From the NCBI GenBank assembly GCA_022647765.1, contig JALCLH010000005.1:62001-126000 (forward strand): DNA of 64,000 nucleotides, read 5' to 3'. A model generated the notes under the pieces. The model saw only the letters and a list, made by a program, of their open reading frames with translations. It was not told the DNA's origin and ran no database searches. The position numbers were made by a program, and so were the translations under genes. This DNA is from Acidipropionibacterium sp. (GTDB taxonomy: Bacteria > Actinomycetota > Actinomycetes > Propionibacteriales > Propionibacteriaceae). Each line of letters starts with the position of its first letter. Within the stretch, counting starts at the first letter, position 1. This document shows, piece by piece, positions 9,071-17,232 of this stretch.

Positions 9071-10071
9071 ATGCGAGCGAGTCGGGCCTGTCGGTCCGGG
9101 ACCTGACGGTGCGCTATCAGGACGGCGCGCCGCCCGCGGTGGACGGCGTCACCCTGCATGTGGCGCCGGGACAGGTGGTCGCCCTGCTGGGGGCCTCCGG
9201 ATCGGGCAAGTCGTCGCTGCTGCGGACGGTCGCCGGGCTGGTGCGGCCCGAGTCGGGGGCCGTGCTGTGGGACGGCGCCGATGTGACCCGGGTGCCGGTA
9301 CACCGCCGCGGTTTCGGGCTGATGTTTCAGGACGGCCAGCTGTTCCCGCATCGCGATGTGGCGGGAAATGTCGGCTATGCGCTGTCGTCGATGCCCCAGG
9401 CGAGACGCCGGGAGAGGGTGGCCGAGCTGCTGGAGCTGGTCGGGCTGGAGGGTTTCGGGGACCGGCCGGTCCAGGAGATCTCCGGCGGGCAGGCTCAGCG
9501 GGTGGCGCTGGCCCGGGCGCTGGCCGCCCAGCCGCGTCTGCTGCTGCTCGACGAGCCGCTGTCGGCGCTGGACAAGGCGCTGCGCTCCCGGCTGGCCTCC
9601 GACATCCGGGGGCTGGTGGAGCGGACCGGGACGACGACGGTGCACGTCACCCACGACCAGGACGAGGCCTTCGCAGTGGCCGATCTGGTGGGGGTGATGG
9701 AGGCCGGGCGTCTGGTGCAGCTCGATGCTCCGGCCCAGCTGTGGCGTCATCCGGTGGACGCCGGGGTGGTGGAGCTGTTGGGACAGGGTCCGGTGGTCAC
9801 CGTTGAGGCGATGGAGGCCTGGTTCGGGGTGCGGGTGGATGGACCGGTGGCGCTGGCGCGGGGGGCGCTTGTGGCTGGTGATGTGGGGGATGTGGGGGAG
9901 GGCGGACTGGATGTCGAGGTGGTGTCCGCCCGTTTCGTGCGGGGTCGCGGCGAGCTGGAGGTGAGGCTGCCCGACGGGCGTCTCGCTACCGTTTTCGGGG
10001 ATGCGGGTCGCGGTGAACGGTTGCGCGTCACGGTGGACTGCGGGGCCCTGGTCCGGGTGGGTTCGGCGTGA
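9064..10071 (+). CDS. thiQ: Thiamine ABC transporter ATP-binding protein
   Basis: 335 residues, starting at GTG 9064 inside the end of thiP. Walker A GASGSGKSS (about residues 42-50), signature SGGQAQRV, Walker B LLLLDEPLSALD and the switch His in VHVTHDQDEA are complete. It energises uptake through ThiP. After the nucleotide-binding domain there is a C-terminal extension of about 100 residues with a TOBE-like end (LEVRLPDGRLATVFG), as in the CysA/PotA class of importers. No gene follows in the operon; 166 bp of featureless DNA lie before the palindrome arm at 10190. Confidence 0.9.
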   Translation: MVDASESGLSVRDLTVRYQDGAPPAVDGVTLHVAPGQVVALLGASGSGKSSLLRTVAGLVRPESGAVLWDGADVTRVPVHRRGFGLMFQDGQLFPHRDVAGNVGYALSSMPQARRRERVAELLELVGLEGFGDRPVQEISGGQAQRVALARALAAQPRLLLLDEPLSALDKALRSRLASDIRGLVERTGTTTVHVTHDQDEAFAVADLVGVMEAGRLVQLDAPAQLWRHPVDAGVVELLGQGPVVTVEAMEAWFGVRVDGPVALARGALVAGDVGDVGEGGLDVEVVSARFVRGRGELEVRLPDGRLATVFGDAGRGERLRVTVDCGALVRVGSA

Positions 10072-10189
10072 CGGTGTTGTCGCGGCCGGCTTGTTGCTAA
10101 GTCTGATGGATTGTGGTGAACAGTTGAACGACAATCCGGCACCCTTGTCTGCTCCGCTTGCCCATGATCAGCCCACCCTTCACTTCCTG

Positions 10190-10225
10190 TTCCGACGAGG
10201 CGCCTCTTCCTCCACGAGGCGCCCG
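10190..10225 (+). repeat. Left arm of outer inverted repeat flanking the IS element
   Basis: 36 bp that matches the reverse complement of 11793-11828 at 33 of 36 positions. Each arm contains ACGAGGCGCC twice, separated by nine bases. It lies exactly 12 bp outside the left IS end, and its partner lies exactly 12 bp outside the right end. Confidence 0.85.
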
Positions 10226-10239
10226 ATGCACGGAATTTG

Positions 10240-11229
10240 TCAACCTGTCTGAGACAGATCGGTGGTGGTGTTCTTCTTCTGATTGATACCAACATGGGTC
10301 GGGATCCGGGGCGCCCGAGGCGGGCGACGGAACCGTTCGGGATGCTGCCGGTAACACCGGTCAAGACGGTCTTGACGCCAGGCCTGCTGACGCTGGCAGG
10401 TCCCATCGAACACCGAGGCCGGGGTATGCCAGCCGATACCGGAATGCCGGTGCTCGGTGGCATAACCCTCCAGATACGCCCCGACCCAGGCCCGGGCGGC
10501 ATCCAGACTGTCGAACCGCTCAGGACAGTCCAGGTCGTACTTCAAGGTCTTGAACAAGGACTCCGAGAACGGATTGTCATCACAGACCCTCGGCCGGGAG
10601 AACGAGGCCGTCACCTCCTGCTCTGCCAGAGCATCGAGCAGGTCGTGGCAGCGCATCACGGCCCCGTTGTCGGCATGAAGCACCGCCGGGGCCCCGTACC
10701 GGGTGAACGCCGTGGTGAACATCTCGATGGCCAGCTGGTGGTCCTCGCCGGTCTCCACCCGCCAGGCGACCGGGTAACGGGGGAACACGTCGATGACCAG
10801 GTAGAGCTTGTAGACCTGGCGGTCGGGGCCCTTGAGATCGGTGATGTCCCAGGACCACAACTGGCCCACCCCACTGGCGGCGACCCGCGGAGTGCGGCGG
10901 GGACTCTGCCCACTGTGACGGCCCCGGCGCCGGTCCCCGCTCAACCCCTGAACCGCCGCGATCCGGTAGAACGTGCTCATCGAGCAGGCGACCAGGCCCC
11001 GGTCGAAGGCCCGCCAGTAGGACTGGCAGACCGAGTGCTCCTCGAAGGCCGGATCACTCAGCACCGCGATGACCTGCTCGCGCTCTTCCTGGCTCAGGGC
11101 CGCCGGCTGATCCCGGTCGGCCTGGGCGATCGGGTGGGCTGCGGGCCGGTAGGACTGGTAGCCCCGGCTGATGCGGTAGTACGTCGAGCGGGCCATCCCG
11201 GTCAGAGCGCAGGCCTTGGTCACGGTCAT
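10240..11229 (-). CDS. IS3-family transposase OrfB (DDE catalytic subunit)
   Basis: Open from the orfA overlap to TGA 10240-10242. An independent ATG at 11229 (MTVTKACALTGM) would give 329 residues; fused expression from orfA by -1 slippage would add a little more. An N-terminal helix-turn-helix (KACALTGMARSTYYR) is followed by the integrase core: first Asp in WSWDITDLKG, second in LHADNGAVM, Glu in DNPFSESLFKTLKYD, the D-D-35-E spacing of IS3 elements. The C-terminus carries RHSGIGWHTPA, the usual family ending. It cuts and joins the element's ends. Confidence 0.92.
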   Translation of the reverse strand: MTVTKACALTGMARSTYYRISRGYQSYRPAAHPIAQADRDQPAALSQEEREQVIAVLSDPAFEEHSVCQSYWRAFDRGLVACSMSTFYRIAAVQGLSGDRRRGRHSGQSPRRTPRVAASGVGQLWSWDITDLKGPDRQVYKLYLVIDVFPRYPVAWRVETGEDHQLAIEMFTTAFTRYGAPAVLHADNGAVMRCHDLLDALAEQEVTASFSRPRVCDDNPFSESLFKTLKYDLDCPERFDSLDAARAWVGAYLEGYATEHRHSGIGWHTPASVFDGTCQRQQAWRQDRLDRCYRQHPERFRRPPRAPRIPTHVGINQKKNTTTDLSQTG

Positions 11230-11261
11230 CCCGGTCCCGGCGAGGGCGTCGATCGCTGCGA

Positions 11262-11723
11262 TCAGGACAGTGTGTAGGTGTCCAGCCAGTCCCGGTACTG
11301 CTCCAGGCTCATCAACGCCGGCGGGATCTGGGGTGCGGGGTCCGGGCTCTGGAGCGTCTGGTCCAAGAGCCCGAATGCTTTTCCCAGGATCTCCTGGGCG
11401 GCCTCGGCCTGGGCGACCTTGTCGCGCAGGTGCGTGTTCTCGGCTTTCAACCGGGCCAGTTCGGCACGATCCTTGTTGTCCATGCGGGACCTCGATCCGT
11501 CGGCGGTGGCGACCATGGATGTGGTGAATTCTCCCCGATCGCGGGCCTGGAGCCACCGCAGGACCGTGTTCCTGGTCAGTTGGTGCTCGCGCAGCAGCCG
11601 GGTCTTGTCGCCGCGGGCGGTGCAGGCGTCCCAGGCCTGGAGGAACTCCAGTCTGAACGCGATCGTGAACGCTCGCCGGCCCGAGGATGTCCGGCCCACT
11701 GGTGCTGAAATCTGGGTACTCAT
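11262..11723 (-). CDS. IS3-family OrfA (DNA-binding subunit)
   Basis: 153 residues from ATG 11723 (MSTQISAPVG) to TGA 11262. The N-terminal half is a helix-turn-helix of the IS3 OrfA type (RLEFLQAWDAC then LLREHQLTRNTVLRW). The C-terminal half is a leucine-zipper-like coiled coil (ELARLKAENTHLRDKVAQAE) used for multimerisation. The end overlaps the upstream extension of orfB in the -1 frame. It recognises the element's ends and tempers transposition. Confidence 0.9.
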   Translation of the reverse strand: MSTQISAPVGRTSSGRRAFTIAFRLEFLQAWDACTARGDKTRLLREHQLTRNTVLRWLQARDRGEFTTSMVATADGSRSRMDNKDRAELARLKAENTHLRDKVAQAEAAQEILGKAFGLLDQTLQSPDPAPQIPPALMSLEQYRDWLDTYTLS

Positions 11724-11792
11724 GATCTTTGACTCCTGTCCCCGCGCTGAGTGCCAACGTGTCTCACTACCAGGTTGACACGGAGCGTCTAG

Positions 11793-11828
11793 CGGGCGCC
11801 TCGTGGAGGAACGGGCGCCTCGTGGGAA
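11793..11828 (-). repeat. Right arm of outer inverted repeat flanking the IS element
   Basis: Reverse-complement partner of 10190-10225 (33 of 36 identities). It ends 32 bp before the stop codon of the secreted-protein gene at 11861, so the original palindrome probably served as the intergenic terminator between thiQ and this leftward gene. Confidence 0.85.
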
Positions 11829-11860
11829 GGGCCGGTGCTTGTGTGGGCGGGAGTGGTGGT

Positions 11861-12811
11861 TCAGGAGGGGCGGACGTTGACCGCGATCAGCTCCCGCACC
11901 GGCAGTGTGCGGCTGGACGCTCGTGTCATCGCCACGGTGCCCGACTGGCCGGACGCCGACCACAAGATCCGCCACGACGCCGTCGCGGTGACCGTGCGGT
12001 CGCCTTTGCGCTGATACGCGTAGCCGCAGTCGGGCGAGGTGGCCCTGGGGTCGGCGGTGGCGGGCCGTGGGGTCATGGTGGTGCAGGAGATGGTGGCCTC
12101 TTCCATGTTGAAGCTCACCCGGGTGCGCCGGGCGGTGATCGCCACGGTGATGCCGTGCTGGGTGATGGTGGAGGTGACGGTGTCGGGTGTGGTGTCGGAC
12201 AGCCACAGGGGTTGGCCGACGGCCACGATCTTCCACTGGTTGACCGACGGGTCGGGTGCCACACCGATCGCCGGTGCCGGGAGTCTGACCGTGGTGGCGG
12301 CGGTGACGGCCCAGGTGCGGATCTGGTCGGGGGTGGGTGCTCTGTTCTGGGCGGGGGCGCCGGCTGCTGGTGCGGCGGGCTGGGCTTGGGTGTGGTCGGT
12401 GTGGCAGCTGGGGAGTGAGTCGGGTAGGAGGCAGGGGTTGCACATGCCCAGCAGGGTGCATGTGGGATCGCCGAGGCCGTTGGGGCTGGTCATGAGGGTG
12501 ATGGCGAACTGCCGGAAGCTGGCGTCCGGGTCGGTGTGCTGTGTCCGGGATCCCGTCGCCCCGGACAGTCCAGACGAGCCCGAGTTTCCCGATGTTCCGG
12601 AGTGTCTGAACGGCCGGGATTCCCTCGACCCCGATCCCGCGGTGCCCCCTCCACCAGACGATCGCCTCTCGGTGGATGTCACCTTGAAACCACCGTTGCT
12701 CACTCCAGCGAACACCTCGCTGTCGTCCGTTTCGCCGTCCGCCGACGCGCTCGTGACCATGGTGAAGGCGAATAACAACACCGTTGCCGCGATCACGCAC
12801 TTGGTCAGCAT
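11861..12811 (-). CDS. Uncharacterised actinobacterial secreted protein
   Basis: 316 residues with a Sec signal peptide (MLTKCVIAATVLLFAF..ASA, cleavage after about residue 24). A low-complexity Gly/Ser segment follows, then a four-Cys cluster (PTC..GMCNPC..PSC), a Pro/Ala linker, a TPDQIRTWAVTAATTVRLP block, and a beta-rich end with GYAYQRKGDRTVTATASW and ELIAVNVRPS. I recall this C-terminal pattern from a common but unnamed family of exported actinobacterial proteins, often near lipoproteins. The start ATG 12811 overlaps the stop of the lipoprotein gene upstream, so the two are co-translated. Function unknown. Confidence 0.7.
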   Translation of the reverse strand: MLTKCVIAATVLLFAFTMVTSASADGETDDSEVFAGVSNGGFKVTSTERRSSGGGGTAGSGSRESRPFRHSGTSGNSGSSGLSGATGSRTQHTDPDASFRQFAITLMTSPNGLGDPTCTLLGMCNPCLLPDSLPSCHTDHTQAQPAAPAAGAPAQNRAPTPDQIRTWAVTAATTVRLPAPAIGVAPDPSVNQWKIVAVGQPLWLSDTTPDTVTSTITQHGITVAITARRTRVSFNMEEATISCTTMTPRPATADPRATSPDCGYAYQRKGDRTVTATASWRILWSASGQSGTVAMTRASSRTLPVRELIAVNVRPS

Positions 12812-13434
12812 GACTTCACCTCCGAGGTGCGGCCCTTTGTCATGACCAGAGAGGATCCCTTCCGATCAAACTGCAATTCGTCGAGGCGCCAGGGCCCTTC
12901 CGCAGTCTTCGAGGTCCCCTTCTTCGTGTATGTCATGCCTCGGAAGTCCACGCATGCGCCAATGGCGGTCAGATGCCGTCCGGTCGTCGGGATCGGCCAC
13001 ACTTTGGTGCGGGACCACGTCGAGTCCTCGGTGGCTTTGAGCCCCGCCTCCGCAAAACGGGTGTAGACCTTCTCGACCGCGCTTCCGTAGTTTCCGCCCA
13101 CGAGGCGAGCCATGGCTGGCGGGAGCTCGGCGCCGCCTCCGGATTTCTCGAACGCGACAAGTTCCTCCAGGTACTTCAGGTGGACTTTGCTGGCCTCGAG
13201 GAAGAGGGCGTCCTCTGATGGAGTTGCGGTCGAGTTCGACGTCGAACTGGCACTCGGGTCCGGAGTCGCGCTCACGCTCGGAGACGGAGATGCAGCCGAA
13301 GTCACAGTCGCTGAGGATCCTGCGGACACACCGGCCGATGGCGCCGGGCCCGCATCGGAGCTGCTTCCACACGCGGTCAGGCCCGAGCCGATCATCACGA
13401 GCGCCATCGCGGTCGCCACCATTCGCCGATTCAT
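12805..13434 (-). CDS. Uncharacterised lipoprotein
   Basis: 209 residues starting at ATG 13434. Signal peptide MNRRMVATAMALVMIGSG with lipobox LTAC (Cys about residue 22), then a long Ser/Ala/Thr/Pro linker of about 50 residues typical of surface-tethered actinobacterial proteins. The globular part (from EASKVHLKYLEEL) is helical first and ends in a small beta domain with a Cys pair (IGACVDFRG and a C-terminal SC). That domain resembles exported proteins of DUF-type that partner secreted enzymes. It overlaps the secreted gene that follows. 168 bp upstream, to the ParB-like gene, hold the divergent promoters, with no recognisable boxes. Confidence 0.75.
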   Translation of the reverse strand: MNRRMVATAMALVMIGSGLTACGSSSDAGPAPSAGVSAGSSATVTSAASPSPSVSATPDPSASSTSNSTATPSEDALFLEASKVHLKYLEELVAFEKSGGGAELPPAMARLVGGNYGSAVEKVYTRFAEAGLKATEDSTWSRTKVWPIPTTGRHLTAIGACVDFRGMTYTKKGTSKTAEGPWRLDELQFDRKGSSLVMTKGRTSEVKSC

Positions 13435-13602
13435 TGCCGCATCCTGACAACGCAGTCCACCCCAGCGCCAGCAACCACCACGAAACCTGTGGAAAACCCG
13501 CCCTGCTGTGAGTCACCTCACACGGCGTCCCACCGTTGTCCACAGCCCCGCGGCGTCCGGCCGCAGCTCATCGGCCCTCCAAGCGCACGTAGGCTGGCCA
13601 CC

Positions 13603-13944
13603 GTGGCGCACATCGTTCATCTCCCGACCTCGCTGGTCACGCGATACCAGGTGGTCGATCGGGAGTTGGTCGGTGCGCCGGAAGATGTCGTCGACACGCC
13701 CTCCCATCTGGATGAGTTGGAGCGCGACATCGCGGCACACGGTATCCGGGAGCCGCTCGACCTCGGTTTCAATGAGCGCTTCGCCACCCTCGACGGGCAC
13801 CACCGCCTGGCAGTCGCTCGCCGCCTCGCTCTCGAGACGGTGCCCGTGGCGCTCAGGCGCCTGCCGCTTGAGCCCCGCCCCTGGTGGGCACAGGACATGG
13901 ACCCGCTCGACTACCGGCTGCTGGATGCAGTGGATCCTCGCTGA
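13603..13944 (+). CDS. ParB/Srx-like nuclease-fold protein
   Basis: 113 residues from GTG 13603, the only start that trims off a non-protein-like leader. It carries the ParB N-terminal fold motifs: a VVDRELVGAPEDVV start, LERDIAAHGIREPL, and TLDGHHRLAVARRLAL, where GHHR corresponds to the GERR/GxHR nucleotide-binding box. There is no helix-turn-helix or dimerisation domain, so it is not a chromosome-partition ParB. Small stand-alone members are often hypothetical nucleases or sulfiredoxin-like proteins. No operon partner on the left; 74 bp lie before the next gene. Confidence 0.65.
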   Translation: MAHIVHLPTSLVTRYQVVDRELVGAPEDVVDTPSHLDELERDIAAHGIREPLDLGFNERFATLDGHHRLAVARRLALETVPVALRRLPLEPRPWWAQDMDPLDYRLLDAVDPR

Positions 13945-14018
13945 TCGTCCGGTCTTCTCGGGATACGGGCGGCGGCACGCACTTGCGTCAGGCACATGGC
14001 GGGTCGTAGGCCATAGTC

Positions 14019-14789
14019 ATGGTGAATGGAGTATGGCGGGAGCCCGGACAACTCGCGGATGCGCAACTTGTGCGCGAACGGCTCGTGCCTCTCCGGAGAC
14101 GGCTGGAGGAGGTACTTGACGGGCTCACCGACGACCTGGCCCGCGCCCCGTCCGTCCTCCCCGGTTGGACCCGGGGCCACGTCCTGGCGCACCTGACCGG
14201 ACTCGGTTCGGCGATCGCGCGCCAGGCCGAGTACACCCGGGTGGACGAACGCATCGACTTCTACGACGGCGGTCAGGCCGGACGCACTGCGGACATCGAG
14301 GCTCGCGCCGGCCGCTCGGCTGCCGTGCACTCTCGCGAGGTTCGCACGGCGGCACTCCGAGTCGAGGCCGCCTTCGCCGCGCAGACGGAAGGCACCTGGT
14401 CCCGCCCGACCGGCAACCGTGGTCGCACTGTCGCTCAACTCGCCGAGAGCTGGTGGCGAGAACTCGCGATTCACCTGACCGACCTCGACCTCGGGGTCGG
14501 GTACGCGGTCTGGACGCCCGATCTCCTCGACCATCTCGCCGACTACCTGGCCGGGCGCGTCCCCCGCGGCACCCGCCTCGAACTGATTCCTGTCGACGGC
14601 GTCGCCGGACCCTGGGACCTGGGCGATCACGCGGTGAACCCGATCGTGCTACGGGGAACCGCTGCCGATCTCGTGGCCTGGCTCGCCGGTCGAGCGCCGG
14701 AGGGGTCGGTTACGACCGGGGCGGACGGCCCGTCCGGCGCGGATGGGGGGACGGAACCCCTGCCCGCCCTGCTCGACCAGTGGCCGTGA
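14019..14789 (+). CDS. Maleylpyruvate isomerase family (mycothiol-dependent, DinB-like) protein
   Basis: 256 residues. The N-terminal DinB four-helix domain is recognisable by LVPLRRRLEEVLDGLTDD and LPGWTRGHVLAHLTGLGSAIARQ, the MDMPI_N pattern in which His residues bind a metal. A second conserved stretch is SWWRELAIHLTDLDLG. The C-terminal domain, DUF-like in this family, ends with GTAADLVAWLAGRAP. Members use mycothiol as a thiol cofactor or act as uncharacterised mycothiol S-transferases, which agrees with the mycothione reductase gene later in this window. The substrate here is unknown. Confidence 0.8.
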   Translation: MVNGVWREPGQLADAQLVRERLVPLRRRLEEVLDGLTDDLARAPSVLPGWTRGHVLAHLTGLGSAIARQAEYTRVDERIDFYDGGQAGRTADIEARAGRSAAVHSREVRTAALRVEAAFAAQTEGTWSRPTGNRGRTVAQLAESWWRELAIHLTDLDLGVGYAVWTPDLLDHLADYLAGRVPRGTRLELIPVDGVAGPWDLGDHAVNPIVLRGTAADLVAWLAGRAPEGSVTTGADGPSGADGGTEPLPALLDQWP

Positions 14790-14920
14790 GCCGTCCGGGG
14801 TGCCCGCGCCTGGTCGACGAGTATCTCCGCAAGTTCGGTGGCCAGTCCGAACTCCAGACCTCGCGGATGAGGACCCAACTCAGCTTCCACGTCCCCGAAG
14901 GACCCGCGGATGTCACCATG

Positions 14921-14946
14921 GCCGATGTGCTCCCGATGACATCGGC
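14921..14946. terminator. Stem-loop between the convergent DinB and mutY genes
   Basis: GCCGATG and CATCGGC form a 7-bp stem around 12 bases, in the 171-bp gap between genes ending at 14789 and 14961. It has no U tract, so the terminator role is tentative. Nothing else is apparent in the gap. Confidence 0.4.
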
Positions 14947-14960
14947 ATTTCGCAGTCGCC

Positions 14961-15860
14961 TCACAGCCTCAGAAGGCTCCCCTCCCGATGGAGCAGACCG
15001 TCATCCAGGAGAGTCCCGAGACACTTCTCGGCCTGGGGGCGCTTGTGCCAGGCTCTCAGCGCCACCTCCACCTCGACGCCGTTGTCGGAGTTGCGGACCA
15101 GGTCGAGGATGACCCCGCGGCACTGCCGGTCGGTGCCCTTCCAGGCCTGACCGCGTCGCACCGGAGCCCCTTCCATCGGCCTCCCCGCGGCCAACCACCG
15201 GCAATGCCCGGCCACCGGGCACTCAGCGCACAACGGCGTCCTCGCCACGCACACCAGCGCCCCCAGCTCCATTGAGGACACCGCCCAGCGGGCCGCATCG
15301 GCGTCCCCACCGGGCAGCCAGCGCGCGGCCAGCTCGCGGTCGCCCCGGGAGGTCGCAGACCCGCAGTTGGCCACCCCGGTCTCGACCCTCGCCAGCACCC
15401 GCCGCACATTCGTGTCCAGCACAGCCGCCCGGCCCCCGAAGGCGAAGGAGACCACCGCGGCGGCCGTGTAGTCCCCGACCCCGGGCAGCCCGATCAGCTC
15501 CTCGTAACTCGACGGCACGACGCCGCGAAACTCAGTCGCGATCGCCATCGCGCAGGCGTGCAGTCGCAGCGCCCGGCGCGGATATCCCAGCCGCCCCCAG
15601 GCGGCCACCGCGGCCCCGGGCTCCTCCTCGGCCAGATCGTCGGGGGTGGGCCAGCGCTCCATCCACTCGGTCCACGGCCCGACCACCCGCGACATCGGCG
15701 TCTGCTGGCTCATCACCTCGCTCACCAGCACCCCCCACGGCGTCGTCCCCGGACGCCGCCACGGCAGGTCGCGGCCGTGCTCGCCGTACCACGCCGAGCA
15801 GGTGGCGATCACCTCCGCGCGCTCAGCGGCGGGAAACGGCGTCACAGACGACCCCGGCAC
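14961..15860 (-). CDS. mutY: A/G-specific adenine glycosylase (HhH-GPD, 4Fe-4S)
   Basis: 299 residues from GTG 15860. Removes adenine mispaired with 8-oxoguanine. Landmarks: LPWRRPGTTPWGVLVSEVMSQQT with the catalytic Glu, the helix-hairpin-helix LPGVGDYTAAAV, AVLDTNVRRVL with the catalytic Asp, and a C-x6-C-x2-C-x5-C cluster (C-VARTPL-C-AE-C-PVAGH-C) for the 4Fe-4S centre. It is shorter than E. coli MutY (350) because the NUDIX-like 8-oxoG-sensing domain is reduced; about 65 residues follow the cluster. The GTG directly abuts the hemL stop, so it is the last gene of the haem operon. Confidence 0.92.
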   Translation of the reverse strand: MPGSSVTPFPAAERAEVIATCSAWYGEHGRDLPWRRPGTTPWGVLVSEVMSQQTPMSRVVGPWTEWMERWPTPDDLAEEEPGAAVAAWGRLGYPRRALRLHACAMAIATEFRGVVPSSYEELIGLPGVGDYTAAAVVSFAFGGRAAVLDTNVRRVLARVETGVANCGSATSRGDRELAARWLPGGDADAARWAVSSMELGALVCVARTPLCAECPVAGHCRWLAAGRPMEGAPVRRGQAWKGTDRQCRGVILDLVRNSDNGVEVEVALRAWHKRPQAEKCLGTLLDDGLLHREGSLLRL

Positions 15861-17177
15861 TCAGCCGATCACCTTCGCGGCCGCCCGGCAGGCCCCCGGC
15901 AGAGCCGTCGAGAAGACGTCGAGGGCCTCCTCGTCGTGCGCATCCGACAGGAACCAGGCCTCGAAGCAGGACGGTGGAAGGTTGACCCCGGCGTCCAACA
16001 TGGCGTGGAAGAAGGCCGTGTAGGCCTCGGCGTTCTGCGCCTTCGCCTGCGCATAGTCGGCCACCCCGTCGCGCGCCGGCGCCGAGCCCAGGAAGACGCT
16101 GAACAGGTTCGACGCATTGTTGATGACGAACGGCACCCCGGCCCGCTCCAGCTGCTCGGCCAGCACCTGACGCCACTGCTCGGAGCGGTCGTCCAGCCTC
16201 TGATAGACGTCGTCGCCGGCCAGCTGCAGGGTCCGCAGCCCGGCGATGGTGGCCAGCGGATTCCCCGACAGCGTCCCCGCCTGATACACCGGCCCGGTCG
16301 GGGCCAGCAGGTCCATCACCTCGGCGCGCCCGCCGAGGGCGGCCAGCGGCATCCCGCCGCCGACCACCTTCCCGAAGGTGAACAGGTCGGGCTCGTAGCT
16401 CTCCCCGCGCTGCTGCTGGAACCCCCAGAACCCGGACGGCCCGCACCGGAACCCGGTGAGCACCTCGTCGAGGATCATCAGCGCGCCGTGCTCGGCGGTG
16501 ATCCGCCGGATCGCCGCGTTGAACCCCGGCCGCGGCGGCACCACCCCCATATTGGCGGCCGAGGCCTCCACGATCACCCCGGCGATCTCTTCGCCGCGAG
16601 CCGCGAAAGCGGCCTCCAGCGCGGCCTCGTCGTTGTAGGGCAGCACCAGGGTGGACGCCGTCGTGGCGGCCGGCACCCCGGCCGACCCGGGCAGCCCGGC
16701 GGTCGCGACACCGGACCCGGCCTCGGCCAGCAGGGCGTCGGAGTGGCCGTGGTAATTGCCGGCGAATTTGACGATGACGTCGCGCCCGGTGGCCCCGCGG
16801 GCCAGCCGGATCGCCGTCATGGTGGCCTCGGTGCCGGTCGACACGAAGCGGACCTTCTCGGCCAGCGGCACCCGCCGGTTGACCTCCTCGGCCAGCCCCG
16901 TCTCGGTGGCGGTCGGCGCGCCGAAGGACAGTCCGCGGGAGGCGGCGTCCTGAACGGCGGAGACGACCTCCGGGTGGGCGTGGCCCAGCAGGGCCGGCCC
17001 CCAGGTGCAGACCAGGTCGACATACCGGGTGCCCTCGGCGTCCCACAGCCAGGGGCCGGCGGCCCGCTGGATGAACCGCGGCACCCCGCCCACGGAACCG
17101 TAGGCGCGCACCGGCGAGTCCACCCCTCCGGGGATGACGGACCTCGCCTCATCGAAGAGTTCGGCGTTACTGCTCAC
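15861..17177 (-). CDS. hemL: Glutamate-1-semialdehyde 2,1-aminomutase
   Basis: 438 residues. Converts glutamate-1-semialdehyde to 5-aminolevulinate with PLP, the second step of the C5 pathway that HemA begins. The start MSSNAELFDEARSVIPGGV is standard for the family, STGTEATM binds the PLP phosphate, MILDEVLTGFR holds the cofactor Asp, and the Schiff-base Lys is residue 270 in FTFGKVVGGGMPLA. Length is normal. It lies 55 bp downstream of hemB and is followed without a gap by mutY. Confidence 0.97.
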   Translation of the reverse strand: MSSNAELFDEARSVIPGGVDSPVRAYGSVGGVPRFIQRAAGPWLWDAEGTRYVDLVCTWGPALLGHAHPEVVSAVQDAASRGLSFGAPTATETGLAEEVNRRVPLAEKVRFVSTGTEATMTAIRLARGATGRDVIVKFAGNYHGHSDALLAEAGSGVATAGLPGSAGVPAATTASTLVLPYNDEAALEAAFAARGEEIAGVIVEASAANMGVVPPRPGFNAAIRRITAEHGALMILDEVLTGFRCGPSGFWGFQQQRGESYEPDLFTFGKVVGGGMPLAALGGRAEVMDLLAPTGPVYQAGTLSGNPLATIAGLRTLQLAGDDVYQRLDDRSEQWRQVLAEQLERAGVPFVINNASNLFSVFLGSAPARDGVADYAQAKAQNAEAYTAFFHAMLDAGVNLPPSCFEAWFLSDAHDEEALDVFSTALPGACRAAAKVIG

Positions 17178-17232
17178 GGCAGTCCTTTCTGAGTGAATGT
17201 CGAAATGGGGGCGGAAAGGATCGGGGCGGAAA

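Larger units (their letters stand above)
10238..11780 (-). mobile_element. IS3-family insertion sequence, 1543 bp
   Basis: Terminal inverted repeats begin TGTCAACCTG at 10238 and end CAGGTTGACA at 11780, with further imperfect pairing inward (TGAGACA). Between them are orfA and orfB on the minus strand in a -1 frame relation, the standard IS3 layout producing an OrfAB transposase by ribosomal slippage. Both frames are intact, so the element may be active. No clear target-site duplication is seen (ATT before the left end, CGG after the right end). The element is embedded in the middle of a larger palindrome. Confidence 0.88.

Noticed and set aside
6293-10071. Molybdate or iron identity for the ABC importer
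   Set aside because: The TPP aptamer upstream and the ThiB-specific VTHDSWAMSK block point to thiamine.
10226-11792. Target-site duplication flanking the IS
   Set aside because: The three to five bases next to each end differ (ATT left, CGG right); CGGA occurs near both ends but not adjacent to both.
15558-17192. Long open frames opposite hemL and other genes (also 21739-22900 and 47373-49358)
   Set aside because: They are antisense shadows produced by high third-position GC; their translations are low-complexity Gly/Arg/Pro/His and they overlap strongly supported genes.
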